Positions 37,596-50,230 of a stretch of DNA of 64,000 nt are shown here, piece by piece. The stretch's first letter is position 1. The number at the start of each line of letters is the position of its first letter. The stretch comes from Bryum argenteum. Its lineage: Eukaryota; Streptophyta; Bryopsida; Bryales; Bryaceae. Under the pieces are notes generated by a model. The model was given only the letters and a program-made list of their open reading frames with translations, had not been told where the DNA came from and did not search any database. The position numbers were made by a program, and so were the translations under genes. The stretch is taken from NCBI GenBank assembly GCA_037043015.1, contig CM073322.1, forward strand, positions 24,890,364 through 24,954,363. Direction: 5' to 3'.

Positions 37596-39464
37596 AGCAA
37601 GCCGCAGCTAGTGATCGATCGAACAAAAGTTAGGGACCTGGAGTTTCTTGTTTTCTTATAGCAGAGAGCTAGAGGCCGGTCTACGCTGAGTGGATATTGG
37701 ACTAGTGCCGGCTGCTGCTGTTTTGGGATACCCACTGATTGCAAATGGATGAGAATGAATCTTTTCTTTGTATGTAACGGGCAGGAAGGGGATGCGTAAG
37801 TGGCAAGGTAAGTAAGTGGACCTCGTGTCGGCCAATGAAAGTCGGCCAGCGTATGCCGCCAGTCGCACCAGGTTCCCTCGATACACGATATCTCCCAAAG
37901 ATGGGGGTTTCCGGAATTGGAAACTGCATGCAATTCCGGGGCATGCAAGAGGGCCGGGCATGCAGGCGCCCAAGTTTAGCACTCAGCTCATCATAGATGG
38001 AATTTGCATTGTGCGAAATCTCACTAGACTTGTTGCGGGGCCGCCGCGTCCGTAGCTTACCGGACACTGTTGGGGCGATCGATCAGGTTACTGTACTCGT
38101 GCCGAGAATCAGTTGCTTGTGGACCCCGGTGCCTTGGGATGGAAGCCAGTTGATTGCTGATCATTCTTTGTTGGACCCACACTGACTACACTGACTTCTT
38201 TCCGGTGATGACTTCTGCTGGAAGTGAGCGGGAGCTCCACATTCCTTTCGCAGCTTTTTTCACTTTCTTCGCATGCCGTGTCGGTCAATTTTCATCGACT
38301 GGCCTCACATTTTGAAGACAGACTCCACCTTGTTTTATGCAGGCGTCCAAATGGATGATTTTGTACATTCATGTGCATATTACGGTAGTCCATTTTAGTG
38401 TTGGAAACCCAACATATCCCTAGCAGCCTGCTTTTCACCTAAACCCTAATTTCATCGACTCCTGGAGTTTCAAGGCACTAATTGCAAGCATTACCATAAA
38501 ACTGCCCTCTTTCAATGCAAGTGCAAGGTGAGAATTTTCAAAATTTGATGCATTTTGAAGTATGTAACTTGTAAGATTTGGTACGTAACTGGAACAAGAT
38601 CATGCATACGAAATTGTAAACCCAAGTTCTTCACCGTTTGTGAGATCACAACGTCCAAAGTTGACAGAAAAGGTCTATTCTGTTGTGAAAATGATTTGAG
38701 GGCTAATACGACCATTTCAGGAAGTAATTATGAGATGAGGCCCAGTTTTCACATTCTTGTTCTTAGGTGAGTTAGGAACTTGTCCATACAAGTTTTACCC
38801 CCATTGGATAGATAAAACTCAAAGAAATGCTTAATTATTGACATATAGGTTTGGAGAAATTGAAAGACAAAGGCTCCTTCTTGACAGTAGAAACATCATT
38901 GGATTTGAGATCCGAACGACAAGATCATACCTTGGTACTTTTTTTGCATGTTAAAAATGAACACTTGGAAAAAAATAAATTCTCAATTTTTGATGAGTTT
39001 GGAGGTAATAGGTGATATTATTAAAAGACGAATAATATAAGAAATGAATTATATTAGAATTTTTTTGAGATTTTTCAAAAGTATGTTCCTCTAGTAGAAA
39101 ATGGCACTGAAAGTGACGGCCACAATGACTTGTTCATAATGACGGACAGTGTTAGTTTTAATTGTGCTTCTAATGACATCAATTTACATTATTATATTTG
39201 TCACTTTTTGTTATTTTTATTTTTATTTTTAACAAACATACTATAGCCGACTACATTATAAAAAAGAATAGTGAGAAATATAATGATATATATTGATGCC
39301 AGTAGAAGCACAATTAAAATAGTCACTCTTGTGTCGTTATGAACAAGTCATTAGAGACTTATTGAGTGTGTTTCAAAGTACACAAATTATCTTAGTTTTG
39401 CAAGTATGTCGGAAATCAAGGTTTGTCATAAAGGTTTGAGTCACCCACATGTGCGATTTTGCAT
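37596..39464. other. upstream region of the small ORF, then intergenic DNA
   Basis: 37600-38200 is GC-richer with several overlapping ORFs that I could not tie to any family. 38490-39010 is the diverged relative of 5620-6190. The remainder is AT-rich with no gene. Confidence 0.4.
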
Positions 39465-39790
39465 ATGCAAGAGAGTTTGCACGAGTGAATGGGGGTCGAA
39501 TGAGGGTTTGTACGAGTGGATGGGGGTCGAGTGAGGGTTTGCACGAGTGAATGGGGCTTGAGTGAAGGTTTGCACGAGTGAATGAGGGTCGAGTGAGGGT
39601 TTGCTCGAGTGAATTGGGCTTGAGTGAAGGTTTGCACAAGTGAATGGGGGTTGAGTGAGGGTTTGCACGAGTGAATGGGGCTTGAGTGAAGGTTTGCACG
39701 AGTGAATGGGGGTCGAGTGAGGGTTTGCACGAGTAAATGGGGTCGAGTGGGGGTTTGCACGAGTGTATCAGAGTTGAGTGAGACTTTGCA
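39465..39790. repeat. minisatellite with a 30-bp unit
   Basis: About eleven copies of a 30-bp unit with core TTTGCACGAGTGAATGGGG and an alternating CTTGAGTGA or GTCGAGTGA part. Because 30 is a multiple of three and the unit lacks stops on the minus strand, a repetitive 175-codon minus ORF (39416-39943) results with 10-residue periodicity. It looks like a by-product of the repeat rather than a gene. Confidence 0.85.
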
Positions 39791-42191
39791 TTGAGGTTTC
39801 TTTGAATGTATTTGGGGTTGAGTGTCTCGCAAAGTGGACAATCTCTCGTCCAGACTTAAGTGTGTTTCAAGTGTTTTGCACGTTAGATTGTCATCGCAAG
39901 TGTTTTGCGTCGGGGTTTGATTCGCTTGAAAGCGCAATTGCATTTTCTACTAGTATTTTGCTATGAAAAAAATAACATTTGACACCGCCTATAAGTTGTG
40001 CTTCTCAAGCACTTAGTGGAGCAACTGTACTTGCAAAATTCTAAATGGCAACTTTGCAAGATACTCCACAACAAACCACAACAAGTGATCTTGTAGTTCA
40101 ATGACATCGTTTCCTATAAACTTGGCGCTGAACAAACAAACTTGTCATGGCAAACATATTATAAAAAATCGTACACATCTAAGAAGAATAAGTCGCGCAC
40201 AATATCATTACATTGAAAAGGGAAATATCAATGGGTTTGAAATGAGGTTATAGACATTGTTACTTAATTTGTCTATTTTATCATGAAACATTTCAAACAT
40301 CTCAAATAACTAAATTTACATTGAACACTTTGTGAGTGAGTGATATCATGAAAAGAAATAAGTTATATAAGAGTTTTGTGCTATTTTGCAAATGTAAGTT
40401 TTGGTGTGGTAAAATAACACTTGGCATAAGAATGCCTAAGCACTCACACTTAGAAACTCAATCAATTGCAAGAAAGAACCTCAAATCGTGTTTTTGACCT
40501 TTGAACACCATCGAAGGGCAAATATTTCTTGACCGCTGTTCAAGTACAAAAATATTTTTAAATGGCACATGAAAATATTCACCGTTTGAGAAAATAATTA
40601 CAAATGTTCCTAATGCCGTATGACTGCTTTAAAGGTCAAAAGCTGTCAAATTGTGAGATTTTTGGGAATTTTTGATAATATTATGGTAATTATTTGATAT
40701 TATGGAGAATGTATGTGATACCAAAAAAATGTGCCATTTTAGAGACATATTAGACCCATTTTAGACATTTTAGAGATGCCTCTAAAATGGCACGTTTTGG
40801 AACGCTCGCAGCCTCGCACAGGTGAGTTTGTCAAAAGGACACATGGAATAATGCCATTTTAACAAAAGAGGTTAAGGTCTCATGAGTCAAATTTTGATTT
40901 GCAAGACTTATAATAGTCTACAACAAGATTGTACAAGAAAAGAAAGAAGAAAAGAAGCATTTTTTTGCAATGATACTATAGAACACTCCAATGTGGTTCC
41001 AAATCCTTTTACGGATTGCAATTCCGATCAGTTTTTGAGTAGAGAGGCACATTTCAAACCCTTCTTAAAAATTGACTTTTAAAGAAGCAGTTCGAGTTAT
41101 TTTGTACCCCATTGTACAAGTGATCAGACACATATCTTATCTTCAATTTTGTTCATAACGGTTTTTTGAAAATTGTGTTTCTGAGCCAACATAGCCAACT
41201 TAGTCAGGGACATTCGATGGTTGTCTCAATAGATAAAATGTTGAATGTGAATTTCTCTACAAGATTGGGTTCTAAAATTAATAAATTCTCCACTTGAGCA
41301 ATCTTCAGCACATTCCTTGGTAGACCATTTCTAAGAGATTTGGCGACTTTTAGTCACAACAAATGAACACACTTCAAAAATATTGAAGAATAGAATCATT
41401 TCGCAATTAAAGATCTCTTCTTCTTCGAGGTTTGAACCATGCGTGTGGATCGGAATGATTGCAGTTCTAGAAGCCGTGATCTCAGCGTCGTTGAATCAAA
41501 GACTTTGATGAAACTGTGTTGTTGAACCAGCAGTTGCACCGGTGATGATTTTCTGGTACGAAAGTGGAATGATCTGTAGATCGAACATCGATCGCGGGCA
41601 CTCGCACCGGCCCTTCCAAAGACCGAGTCGTCTGTCTGGCCATGCTCGGTCGGTTTACTTCTCACCAGATCTTGATAATGATCTTTGCTTATTTGTTTCA
41701 GTTTTCCTGTGATTAGAATTGTCACTGCTTTACATATCATTGTAGGGGAGAGCAAGATGATCCCATCGAATCAAAGAACGTGCAAAAGTTGCCAAGAGTC
41801 AAAGGTCTCAATTGAATACATTTCAAATTTTACAGTTTTCGAAGTCTCATTTACAACTGGATTGAAAACCATATTAAGTATGCCATTGATTCAAATGCCT
41901 CTAATTGATTTGATGTGATAACTTGGGAGGGAGGAAAGATGGTGGATTGGGGAGAGGTGATGAGGCAGAGTAAGTTACTGAATGACAAAGATTTGGTACG
42001 CAAAAGTAGAATCGATCTCACTACACATGATGACATAGTGCTGATTTCAGCATTGAAGAACCAGCAATGCTATCATCTCACAAGGATTATTCAAATACTA
42101 CACGGCACAAGATCATTCAAACCACAGGGCTGATATTTCCGGAATAAATATCCGCTTTGACAGGACGAGGCTCAAACTAAATCGAGAAGCT
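39791..42191. other. intergenic, with a TTAA/ATGGCA-end relic
   Basis: No gene recognised. At about 40850-40873, ATGCCATTTTAAC...GAGGTTAA matches the terminus of the element at 49974-50230. The 119-codon minus ORF at 41396-41755 shows no domain that I know. Confidence 0.4.
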
Positions 42192-42303
42192 AAGACCCAG
42201 TTTCCGAAAACATCCACTGACGAGACTCAAGTTGAGACGCAGTTTCCAAAAACGTCCGCTGACGAGACTCAAGTTGAGACCCAGTTTCCGAAAGCATCGA
42301 CAA
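42192..42303. repeat. 42-bp tandem repeat, about 2.6 copies
   Basis: The unit contains GACGAGACTCAAGTTGAGAC and CAGTTTCC. Copies differ by a few bases. Confidence 0.8.
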
Positions 42304-44930
42304 ATAACTCCGATACGGAAAGAAGAGGCATCAGAAGAAATGTTGCAAAAGCAGAGAGAAAGCTCTGCACTCATGTCCTGTCCAGTTACGGAGTAAGATG
42401 GAACTTACAATATCATCTTTCTATACAGAAGGTGAAACTCGATGACTGATCGCGCATGCAGCACTGGGAACAAAATATAAATAGACTCGGAGGATCCTAA
42501 AATTCGCTAAGGTTGCTGCCATGGATCACGCCATGACGTTGTTCACGGCAATTCTTATTCCAAAATGGTTGACCGAGCATCCTTTTCGTGCCTCGTGACT
42601 TCCCTATTCCTTTCGGTCTGAATTAGCTCTCATAGATCCGACATCAACGAATCTGCTACTCATCGGTACAGCTTCAATTGATTCTGCTTTTGCTGCATTA
42701 TTCTTTGAGCACTGAGAATTGAGCATGCTGTGATACGACAGACATGTCGACCGCACTGGAAAAGCAAAGATCTCAAAGTCATGGTATGATGTGATGATGT
42801 GCGAGAGGATGAGGCAAGAAGGAGAACCCGCAGTAAGCAAGGGAGTTCAAATATATGTAGAGGGATAGAAGGTATAGGTGGGCAAGCCAACCAAGCCAAG
42901 AAAGCCGGGATTTTCGGAGGGCGCTCCTCCCAACACTCCTCCTCGTCAAGTCTCGTTAAAAAGAAGTCCTAGTAGTTCTAGAGAGAATGGATAATATCAC
43001 AACACTTCTCCTCAAACGACGATCTTCCTCGTTAAAAACACTTCACGATGTTTTGAAGTGAAAAGAGTGAAGTCATTGTTTGCTATCTAATTGAGACTAA
43101 CTTAGTGAGGGCCTAAAGTGTAGCCAAAGATGTAGCTGTATCTATGCTTGATGTTGTCCGCCATCATAAATGTTGATAACACTGCTATGCTAGAAATTCT
43201 CCTTCCAAGTGCATGTGTAGTTCTCCCTCGTCCTCCTCGTAAAGACAATAGGGGTCCTCTCCAATCTTGCTATGAGCGGAAGCTGGTGGAATATAAGAGA
43301 GAAGCTAGCTATTGGCTGTGCATACCTCAAGTAGTCATCGATTGTATACGAGCATTCCATCCTAAACAGTATTTTGAAACTTGAGAGGTCGTCTGGAAAA
43401 GCCAGTTCGTGACCTTTGAATGGTGCTGATGTGCACGAGGCCTTCCTCCGGAACAGGACAGGCTGGCCATTTTGATCTTCTCCATTAAATTCCTTCGATC
43501 ATTCTCATGCCCTTTTAAGGTGCATTCTACATTAGCTAAGAAACTGCATTTTACAACAACTAAATAAGGTACTCTTTTCGTCATCTTGTAAGCGGTAATA
43601 GCATTTCCGATGCTCCTCTGCGATTATGCCCTCTATCAATGCACTGTGTGGCCCTTTCAAGGTGCAGCAACTAGAAAATGGGGAATCGCCTCAACACTAA
43701 CCGGTTTCTGTCTAGTTAGAACCGTAATATAGCTCTTGAGAAGAATTCTGACCTTTCATGGACTTTCCTACCTCTAAATCTTTCATGTCTATTTCTCAAG
43801 CTTTGTGCACACTTTTTTTATTGAATAGAAAGTGATGAAAATTATAGTCCTTTTCTTGTCAAAATACTCCATCATAATGAAATTGGCTATTGGTAATTGT
43901 TGATATTTATTTACTAGTGAAGACGCTTCTTCACTCGATTTGATGACCTAAGATACATGTTCTTGCTTGCTTCTCAGTTCAAGTAGTAGTTCAGCTTGGA
44001 AGTTAAACAGTTCGAAAAGAGTTCTACGGTGGCAAACTGGCAATGCCCAAAACTATACAAGATCACAAACAGCACACCGCACAGTCTATGCAATGTACAA
44101 ACAGGTCTAAGGGTTATATTTTAGGTGGGATCTAGGGTGTACCGTTTGGGGTGCATTTACTAACACTTTCTGAAATCAAAGTTTATAATTATTTCGAAAT
44201 AAATTTGTAAAACATGAATCCAAATACTACAACCTCCTACAAATTTTGACCATTATCCAATATGATTCAGTTTGCCACTCTCCAATGAGCTTGCTATGTA
44301 CTGTACAATGAAATCTCAACATATTACCTTATGTGTTACCTCATTTTTAAATTTTAGTGGGATTGTGTTTATAGATCTTCATAATCTTGAAATTCTAAAA
44401 TTTCCTCAATGTACTCAATAATGCCACATTTTACTTAATCCGGACTCATGCATGAAATTCGGACTAGAAAAGATTTTAGATTTTTCAATTTTGTGAAGTT
44501 GTAAATTGTAACTATGCTAATTGAAAATTAACTAAGGAGGATTTAAGTATCTTAATATACCTGAGACCCGTATCTGTTGTGTAATTTGGTTCACTCTTGT
44601 GTAATTTGGTTCACTCTTGTGTTTACAAAGCCATGGGAGCCCCATGGGTTACTTTTCAACTGCTCTTAATCCAAAAGTAATTAAATGTAGCATATATTAT
44701 GTGTTCTTACGAAAGTATTGGACCACGTGTTACGTGTTGTACCACTAAATTGCATATTGGATTTCATAAGAGGATATTACTCACTTTATGATTTCATATT
44801 CAATCTCCGAGCGCCTGTAGCATGCTGAAGACCACTTTCGACAGGTTCGGTGGAGCTACAGGGGTTCGTGTAGGGAAAACAATGGTTAAGAGAGAATATT
44901 GAAGCATTCAATTGCATAAGGTTCGAGAGA
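42304..44930. other. intergenic, no gene recognised
   Basis: Several short ORFs on both strands (for example 43148-43384 and 42604-42899) have no domain that I recognise. CTCGTTAAAAA-type text at 42950-43035 recalls the non-coding part of some LTR retroelements, but no LTR pair or protein domain was found. Confidence 0.35.
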
Positions 44931-45275
44931 GCTTATATATGTTGTATATGTATCCCAGTGATCAAATATCGAAGCAGCCAAGAATTTCATGTTCATGGAT
45001 AATGTCATTTGTGGAAGAATATGCAATCACAGCGGTTGGATCTTGAGCCAATCGCTCTGTTAAATTAATCAAATTATGGCTTCAGTCGGCGTTGAGGGTT
45101 GGGTGAGCTGCCTCATATTCTTCGCAGATTGCGAAGTACTCGACTTAAATGAAACATTTCACCCACTCGGTAAGCTGCTTCCATGTGCAATAGGATCTTA
45201 GAGTTTACATTATCATGAGCTGCTGCATGCAAATATGGCTCTGATTGTGGCTTGATTGCGCGCAGGTGCTTAGCC
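44931..45275 (+). promoter_or_regulatory. probable promoter and spliced leader of the haloperoxidase-like gene
   Basis: TTATATATG at about 44933-44941 is a possible TATA box. Just before the start codon, GCGCAG at 45259-45264 looks like a 3' splice site. The pseudogene copy has GCATGCAG at the same place. A leader intron ending about 11 bp before the ATG is therefore likely in both copies. Confidence 0.4.
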
Positions 45276-46762
45276 ATGGCAAACTTTCATCGAGTGGTAG
45301 TGCTGGCAGTGCTCGCTCTAATGGGCTCAGCATCACATGTGTCTGGAGCATCGATGTTGGATAATGTTGCCACGCAATGGAACAAACTCTTCAACGTGAT
45401 CTATTGTCGATCCTCAGGGGCACTGCAGGAACCCAACATCGTGCTTGCGGAACTGCATCTAGCTCAATGGCAGGCCCTCCTGGCGCTCAACCGCGTGACA
45501 GAGTCCGAGCTATCCCAGAAGCTCGTCGTCGCGTACGCCAGCCACACAGTGATGGTCAATTACTTCCCCTACGAGAAGGTCATTGCCATCGACCTTCTGC
45601 TCGATACGCAGTTGACAGCGCTCAAGGCCACGGAGTCGGAGCAAACGCTGGGCAAGCGCCTGGGCAAGGCGGTGGCGATCAGTCTCATGGAGAAGCGACT
45701 CGCGGGCCGGGGGTTTACACTAAGAGAGTTCAAATCTGCACTTGACTCCGCGAGCAATGATCCTCGACCAGGGCTATACCGTTGGCTCAACAACACGCCC
45801 GAGTACCGCGCCGCGGCCACGTTCATCTTCTACGACATTCCCCTTTCCCGCCCCTTCGTTGTCTACGAGCCGAAACGGTTTATCAGTGATCACCTGGCGA
45901 ACATCAAGCCCCCCATCGTCCCCTCCGCAGACTGGGACAAAATGTACGCGAGCGTCGCGGACGCCGGGCGCTCTAGCCCCAACCGGACGGCCGAGATGAA
46001 CACCACAGCCTCGTGGGTTGGATGCACCAAGATCGACAACACCGAATGCTTCCCATGGAACGCCATCGCGCGATCCGCGTTGCCGTCGACGCTCTCTCTC
46101 TACGACACCGTCGCGGTGCTGGCTAAACTCGCCGTCGTCATGCACGATGCGTTGATCGTACTCACCACGATCCAGTATGGGTTCTGGTTCTGGCGGCCAG
46201 AGATGGCAATTCGCGCTGGCGACGCGCACCACGCTCCCATTCCGGACTGGAGACCTTACATCCGCACCCCAGGTCATCCGGAGTATCCGAGCGGGACTGT
46301 CTCGCACTACTCCGCAGCCGCAACGGTACGAGGACCATCTAACTCGTATTCTGGAACTTGCTTGCTCATTGCTCGAACTGACGGTCCTGGTAGCTAGTGC
46401 AGGTGCTGGAGATGTTTTTCGAGGAGATGAAGATGCGGCCCAACCCGATTAAGGTGTCGGGGGGTGGAGTATTCAACACGAGAATGTGTCCCATGGGGGG
46501 TCCTGTGCCGGACGTGGAGTTCAAGTCGTTTGCGGATGCCGTGGCGTACTCGCAGCGGGGGCGCCTGTGGTCAGGGGCGCATTACGAGAAGTCGGTGGTG
46601 GACGGGGCGCTGGTGGGCAAAACCGTGGCCAAGTACGTGTGGCAGTATTGGGACGAGCCCCAGATGCCTTCCGGAGTGTATCCCGATCTCACGTACTTGA
46701 CTGTGCTTCTGGAGGTGCCAAAGAAACAAGGCGCCTGGAGCCCCATGCGAATCACATTCTGA
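45276..46762 (+). CDS. secreted vanadium-haloperoxidase/PAP2-like protein with altered active site
   Basis: Two exons (45276-46325, 46403-46762) join in phase into 469 residues. The protein starts with a signal peptide (MANFHRVVVLAVLALMGSAS..., cleavage near residue 25). The C-terminal third is the vanadium-dependent haloperoxidase/PAP2 domain. The first active-site block reads Q300-Y-G-F-W-F-W-R307-P308, where the family has K-x6-R-P. The second, HPEYPSGT with T341, lacks the usual histidine of PSGH. The third keeps R404-x5-H410, the R and the vanadate-ligand or nucleophile H. So two of the four key positions are changed. Classical activity (halide oxidation with peroxide, or phosphate ester cleavage) is uncertain. 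Coding GC is much higher than the flanks. A broken tandem copy follows 1.6 kb downstream. Confidence 0.82.
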
Positions 46763-48392
46763 TCAATCATCCCATACTGAGACAAGCAACTGTGTAGGAA
46801 CTAGGAAACTGAGTGAAATGTCGAAAACTCCATACTCAATAAATTGGGAGATTTTCTAGTCTTATTCGTGACACTTGAATGCTCATGGTGAGTTTCTACT
46901 GCCCCCTTCTTGACTATCGGTGATGGTGAGCTTGCAAGCATTGTACGTGCAACATGTTTGTGCCCTTATTAAACCATGAATGCGATCTTTTTACTCATTC
47001 AAATTGTTTCAAGGATTTTGCTTGCTTACTTCCAAAATCGTGAAGATTTTTAAATTACAATTATTTTTTTATTCATCAATTGGCTCAAAGATGTTTCCTT
47101 CTCTGAAACTTGATTTTGATTTTGATTTTGGGAAGATTTTGATAACAAATGAGCATATACCGCACTTTGGGCGGTTCTAGACTTCTAGGTAGATTTCAAA
47201 TAGTGTTTTCAGACTTTGAATGCGAATATCTCTTAAAGTATAAGGAACTTTGAAGCATGAAATGACATTTTGGAAAGGTTTGAGAAAACTCTACAATGTG
47301 TCAAAGTAGCAACTTCATACAATCTAAATTCAGCAAGTGACTTGAACTTGACTAAAGTCACATAGATTTTAGGAGTTAAGCTACACACTTTGTTTAAAGT
47401 CTTGTACTCAAATTGGACATTAACTTTAATGTACAGTACTACAGTCCCAATTGGTCTAATATTGTACATTCTTCACACATCTCCCAAAAGAAATCCTACG
47501 AGCTTGCCAATTTGAAATTTGAGCACTGCTTGAGAGCTCACCTAGTGAGCCGCACAATTTGTTCAAAGTCTGGTACTCAAGAAATTGAACATTGACTTTT
47601 GAGAATTGACATTATTATGTCACAACTTGCTCATGTGGTTTGAAGATGACATCATATTGCCACAATGTGCTTAATTCACGAATATAACTAAACTTTAAAA
47701 TGTCACATGCAACCGTTACCAAGAGCGAGTATATTGTGTACCGAATCATTCTGAGTTTGATACCCGCTCGTGTTTCCTGCTTGTACCTGATGTGGAAGCC
47801 ATGCAAATGAAACGGGGGGCACGTAAGCACGTCAAGTTGAAAAAAAAGGATTGAATTGAAAAAGAAAAGAATTTGTATACCGTATCAAGACCTTCCCGGC
47901 GCTAAATGGTTAAATATCCTCTCACATACATATGAATACATAATTCATATCTAAAAGCACGAATCCTCAGTGCAGTTTCTGGTGCTCCTTCTGGTGCTGT
48001 TCGGTGGAGAACGTTGCGATAATCTGCAGTACGAACGTACTGTTCTCGAACATTTCAGGGAGCTTTGACATTGAATGTCCTGGCATATTTTTCTCCAGAG
48101 CTATAAATCACGTATCAATTGCTGTATGATATTTCATGAGGTATACAGGCCTATACAGAATCGGGTAAGAACTCCAGACTGACTTCCACTTTAAGTGCTT
48201 TTAAAGTTTGAAGATGCAATGGTGTAGTTGCTTTAAGAGTTTGAAGATGCAATGGTAATTGCTTCATGTGCAGTTTTGACTGTTTCAGGAATTTGAAGAT
48301 GCGATGTTGATTGCTGTAAGAAATTGAAGATGCAATGTTGTTGATAACTGCATTTGAATTAATTGACATACTTTGCATGCAGGGGCTCAGCC
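46763..48392. other. spacer between the haloperoxidase-like gene and its pseudogene copy
   Basis: 3' UTR of the first copy, then AT-rich DNA. 47260-47330 is related to 6230-6320. 48185-48345 holds a decayed repeat in which TTTGAAGATGCAATG recurs four times at about 45-60-bp spacing. The final bases are the likely leader intron of the pseudogene. Confidence 0.45.
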
Positions 48393-49910
48393 ATGGCGAA
48401 TTTGAATCGATACTCCACAGTGGTGGTGCTGGCACTCGTCCTAAAAGGCTCAGCATCACGTGTCTGGAACATCGACGCCGGATAATGTTGCCAAGCAATA
48501 GAACTCTCTCTTCAACGTGCTCTACTGCCGAGCCGGGGAGAGATACGAGCTCAATATTCGTGCTTGCGCATCTGCATCTAGCGCAGTGGCACGCCCTCAT
48601 CGTGGTCAAGCGAGTGTCAGACTCAGAGATATCCCAAGAGGTCGCCATCGCGTGCGCCAGCCACACAGTATTGGCCAATTCCTTACCTTTCGAGGAGCCG
48701 CTCACCATCGACCTCCTGCTCGATAGGCAGCTGACAGCGCTCAAGGCCACGACGGCGCAGCAAACGCTGAGCAAGCGCCTGGGCGAGGCCGTGGCGATCG
48801 ATCTCAATGGAGAAACGGCGCGCCGGCCGGGAGTGTACAGTCCACGAGCTCAAATCCGCCCTCGACTCCAAGGGCTTCAATCCTCGATCAGGGCTGTACC
48901 GCTGCCTCAACACCACGCCCGAGTACCGCGCCGCAGCCGCGTTCATCTTCTTCGACATACCCATTGCCCGCTTCTTTATTGTCTACTCGCCGCTTCGTTT
49001 CATCAAAGATCACCTGGCGAACTTGAAGCCCCCCATCATCCCCTCCGCGGCATGGGACAAAGCCTACGCGAGCATCGTGCAAGCCGGGCGACGCAGGCCT
49101 CCACCGGACGGCCAAGATGAACGCCACAGCAGCGTTTGTTGCGTGCGCCAAGGTCGCCAGCACCGTTTGTATCCCCGAGAGCGTGTGGGGCGCCATCGCC
49201 CGGTCCTCATTGCCGCCGACGCTCTCCCTCTTTGCTAGTATCACGATCTTTGCGAAGCTCACCGTCACCATGCACGACGTGCTGGTCGTGCTCATCAACC
49301 TCCAGTATGGGTTCTGGCGCCCACAGTCTGCAATGCGCGCTGGCGACCCCCATCACTCTCCCATTCCGGACTAGACACCTTGGCAGAATACCCCACCTCG
49401 TGCAGAATACCCGAGCGGCACTGTCTCGAGATAGTCGGCCGCCGCAGAGGTACTGTATCTGGACCCATACTTTTCTTCATGTACCATGTCAGCAACTCCC
49501 AGTGAACCATACACTAGTGCTTTCCTTACCATATAGTCATAGTCATGTCCTTGCATGCTATAGCAAAGGTACATCTCATCCTCCACTTTGTGTAGATTTA
49601 TACTCCAAATTCATGATTTCCTTCACTTCCATCCAGCAGAGGAGAATTCATAGCAAGGCCAAGAATGAGGAAACATAATTGCACGCTTGATCATATGTGC
49701 GTTATGTCTAGGCAGTAAGCATTGGTGCATTCGTTTTCGATCCTCACTGGTGGTGAGCAGGTGCTGGAGATGTTTTTGAGGAGCCAAAGATGCGAATGAA
49801 TCCGATCAAAGTATCCGCGGGTGGGCAGTATGGGCCGACGTGCCCGCAACAAGGGCCAGTGCCGGACTGGGAGTGGCAAACGAATGCAGACCCCGTCCGA
49901 GTCACTTACT
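48393..49910 (+). pseudogene. tandem copy of the haloperoxidase-like gene, broken
   Basis: The sequence follows 45276-46600 closely, including the signal-peptide start (ATG 48393), the intron position (about 49451-49761) and the second-exon start GTGCTGGAGATG. It carries a 2-base deletion near 48459, a TGG-to-TAG stop at 48499-48501, a 1-base insertion near 48806, another near 49095, and a TGG-to-TAG stop at 49372-49374. Exon 2 fades out at about 49905, so the R-x5-H block is missing. The Q in place of the usual K, and the PSGT motif, are also present here, so both changes predate the duplication. It cannot encode a full protein. Confidence 0.88.
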
Positions 49911-49973
49911 GATTTCTTGCAATGAACACTCTCTTTCATGTGCTTCTATGTTGATAGAGACATGGATACCTTT

Positions 49974-50230
49974 AACCCCAATTCCGTTAAAATGGCATTA
50001 TTCCGGTAAAATGGCACACCTCAACTTTCTGAACTGTAGTTCAAAAACCATGTGATATAACAGAATTTTAAGGTGATATTAGGGAAAATGAGTGACAAGT
50101 ATATAAAAAAGTGATATTACAAAAAAAAAATGTGATATTACAGAATCTACCATTTTATATGAGCACAAATGTAAGATCTAGTGTGACAAAATGGCACATG
50201 GCATAGTGCCATTTTAACGGAATTGGGGTT
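49974..50230. mobile_element. 257-bp MITE with perfect 24-bp inverted ends
   Basis: The two ends are exact reverse complements over 24 bp, each starting AACCCCAATTCC when read inward. It inserted just past the point where the haloperoxidase pseudogene stops aligning. CTTT occurs directly on both sides. Alternatively the left side reads TTAA-CCCC and the right TTAA has mutated, which would make it another TTAA element; a relic at 40850-40873 supports that reading. Confidence 0.82.

Noticed and set aside
37656..38067. Three overlapping minus ORFs upstream of the 101-residue protein
   Set aside because: Shadow frames in GC-rich DNA without domains; they probably cover the promoter and leader.
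39416..39943. 175-codon repetitive ORF on the minus strand
   Set aside because: It is produced by a 30-bp stop-free minisatellite; other frames are open for the same reason.
41396..41755. 119-codon minus ORF
   Set aside because: No domain, no family resemblance, and AT-rich surroundings with no splice or promoter support.
42900..43400. Possible LTR retroelement remnant (CTCGTTAAAAA text)
   Set aside because: No LTR pair, no gag or pol motif, and the match is to a short non-specific string.
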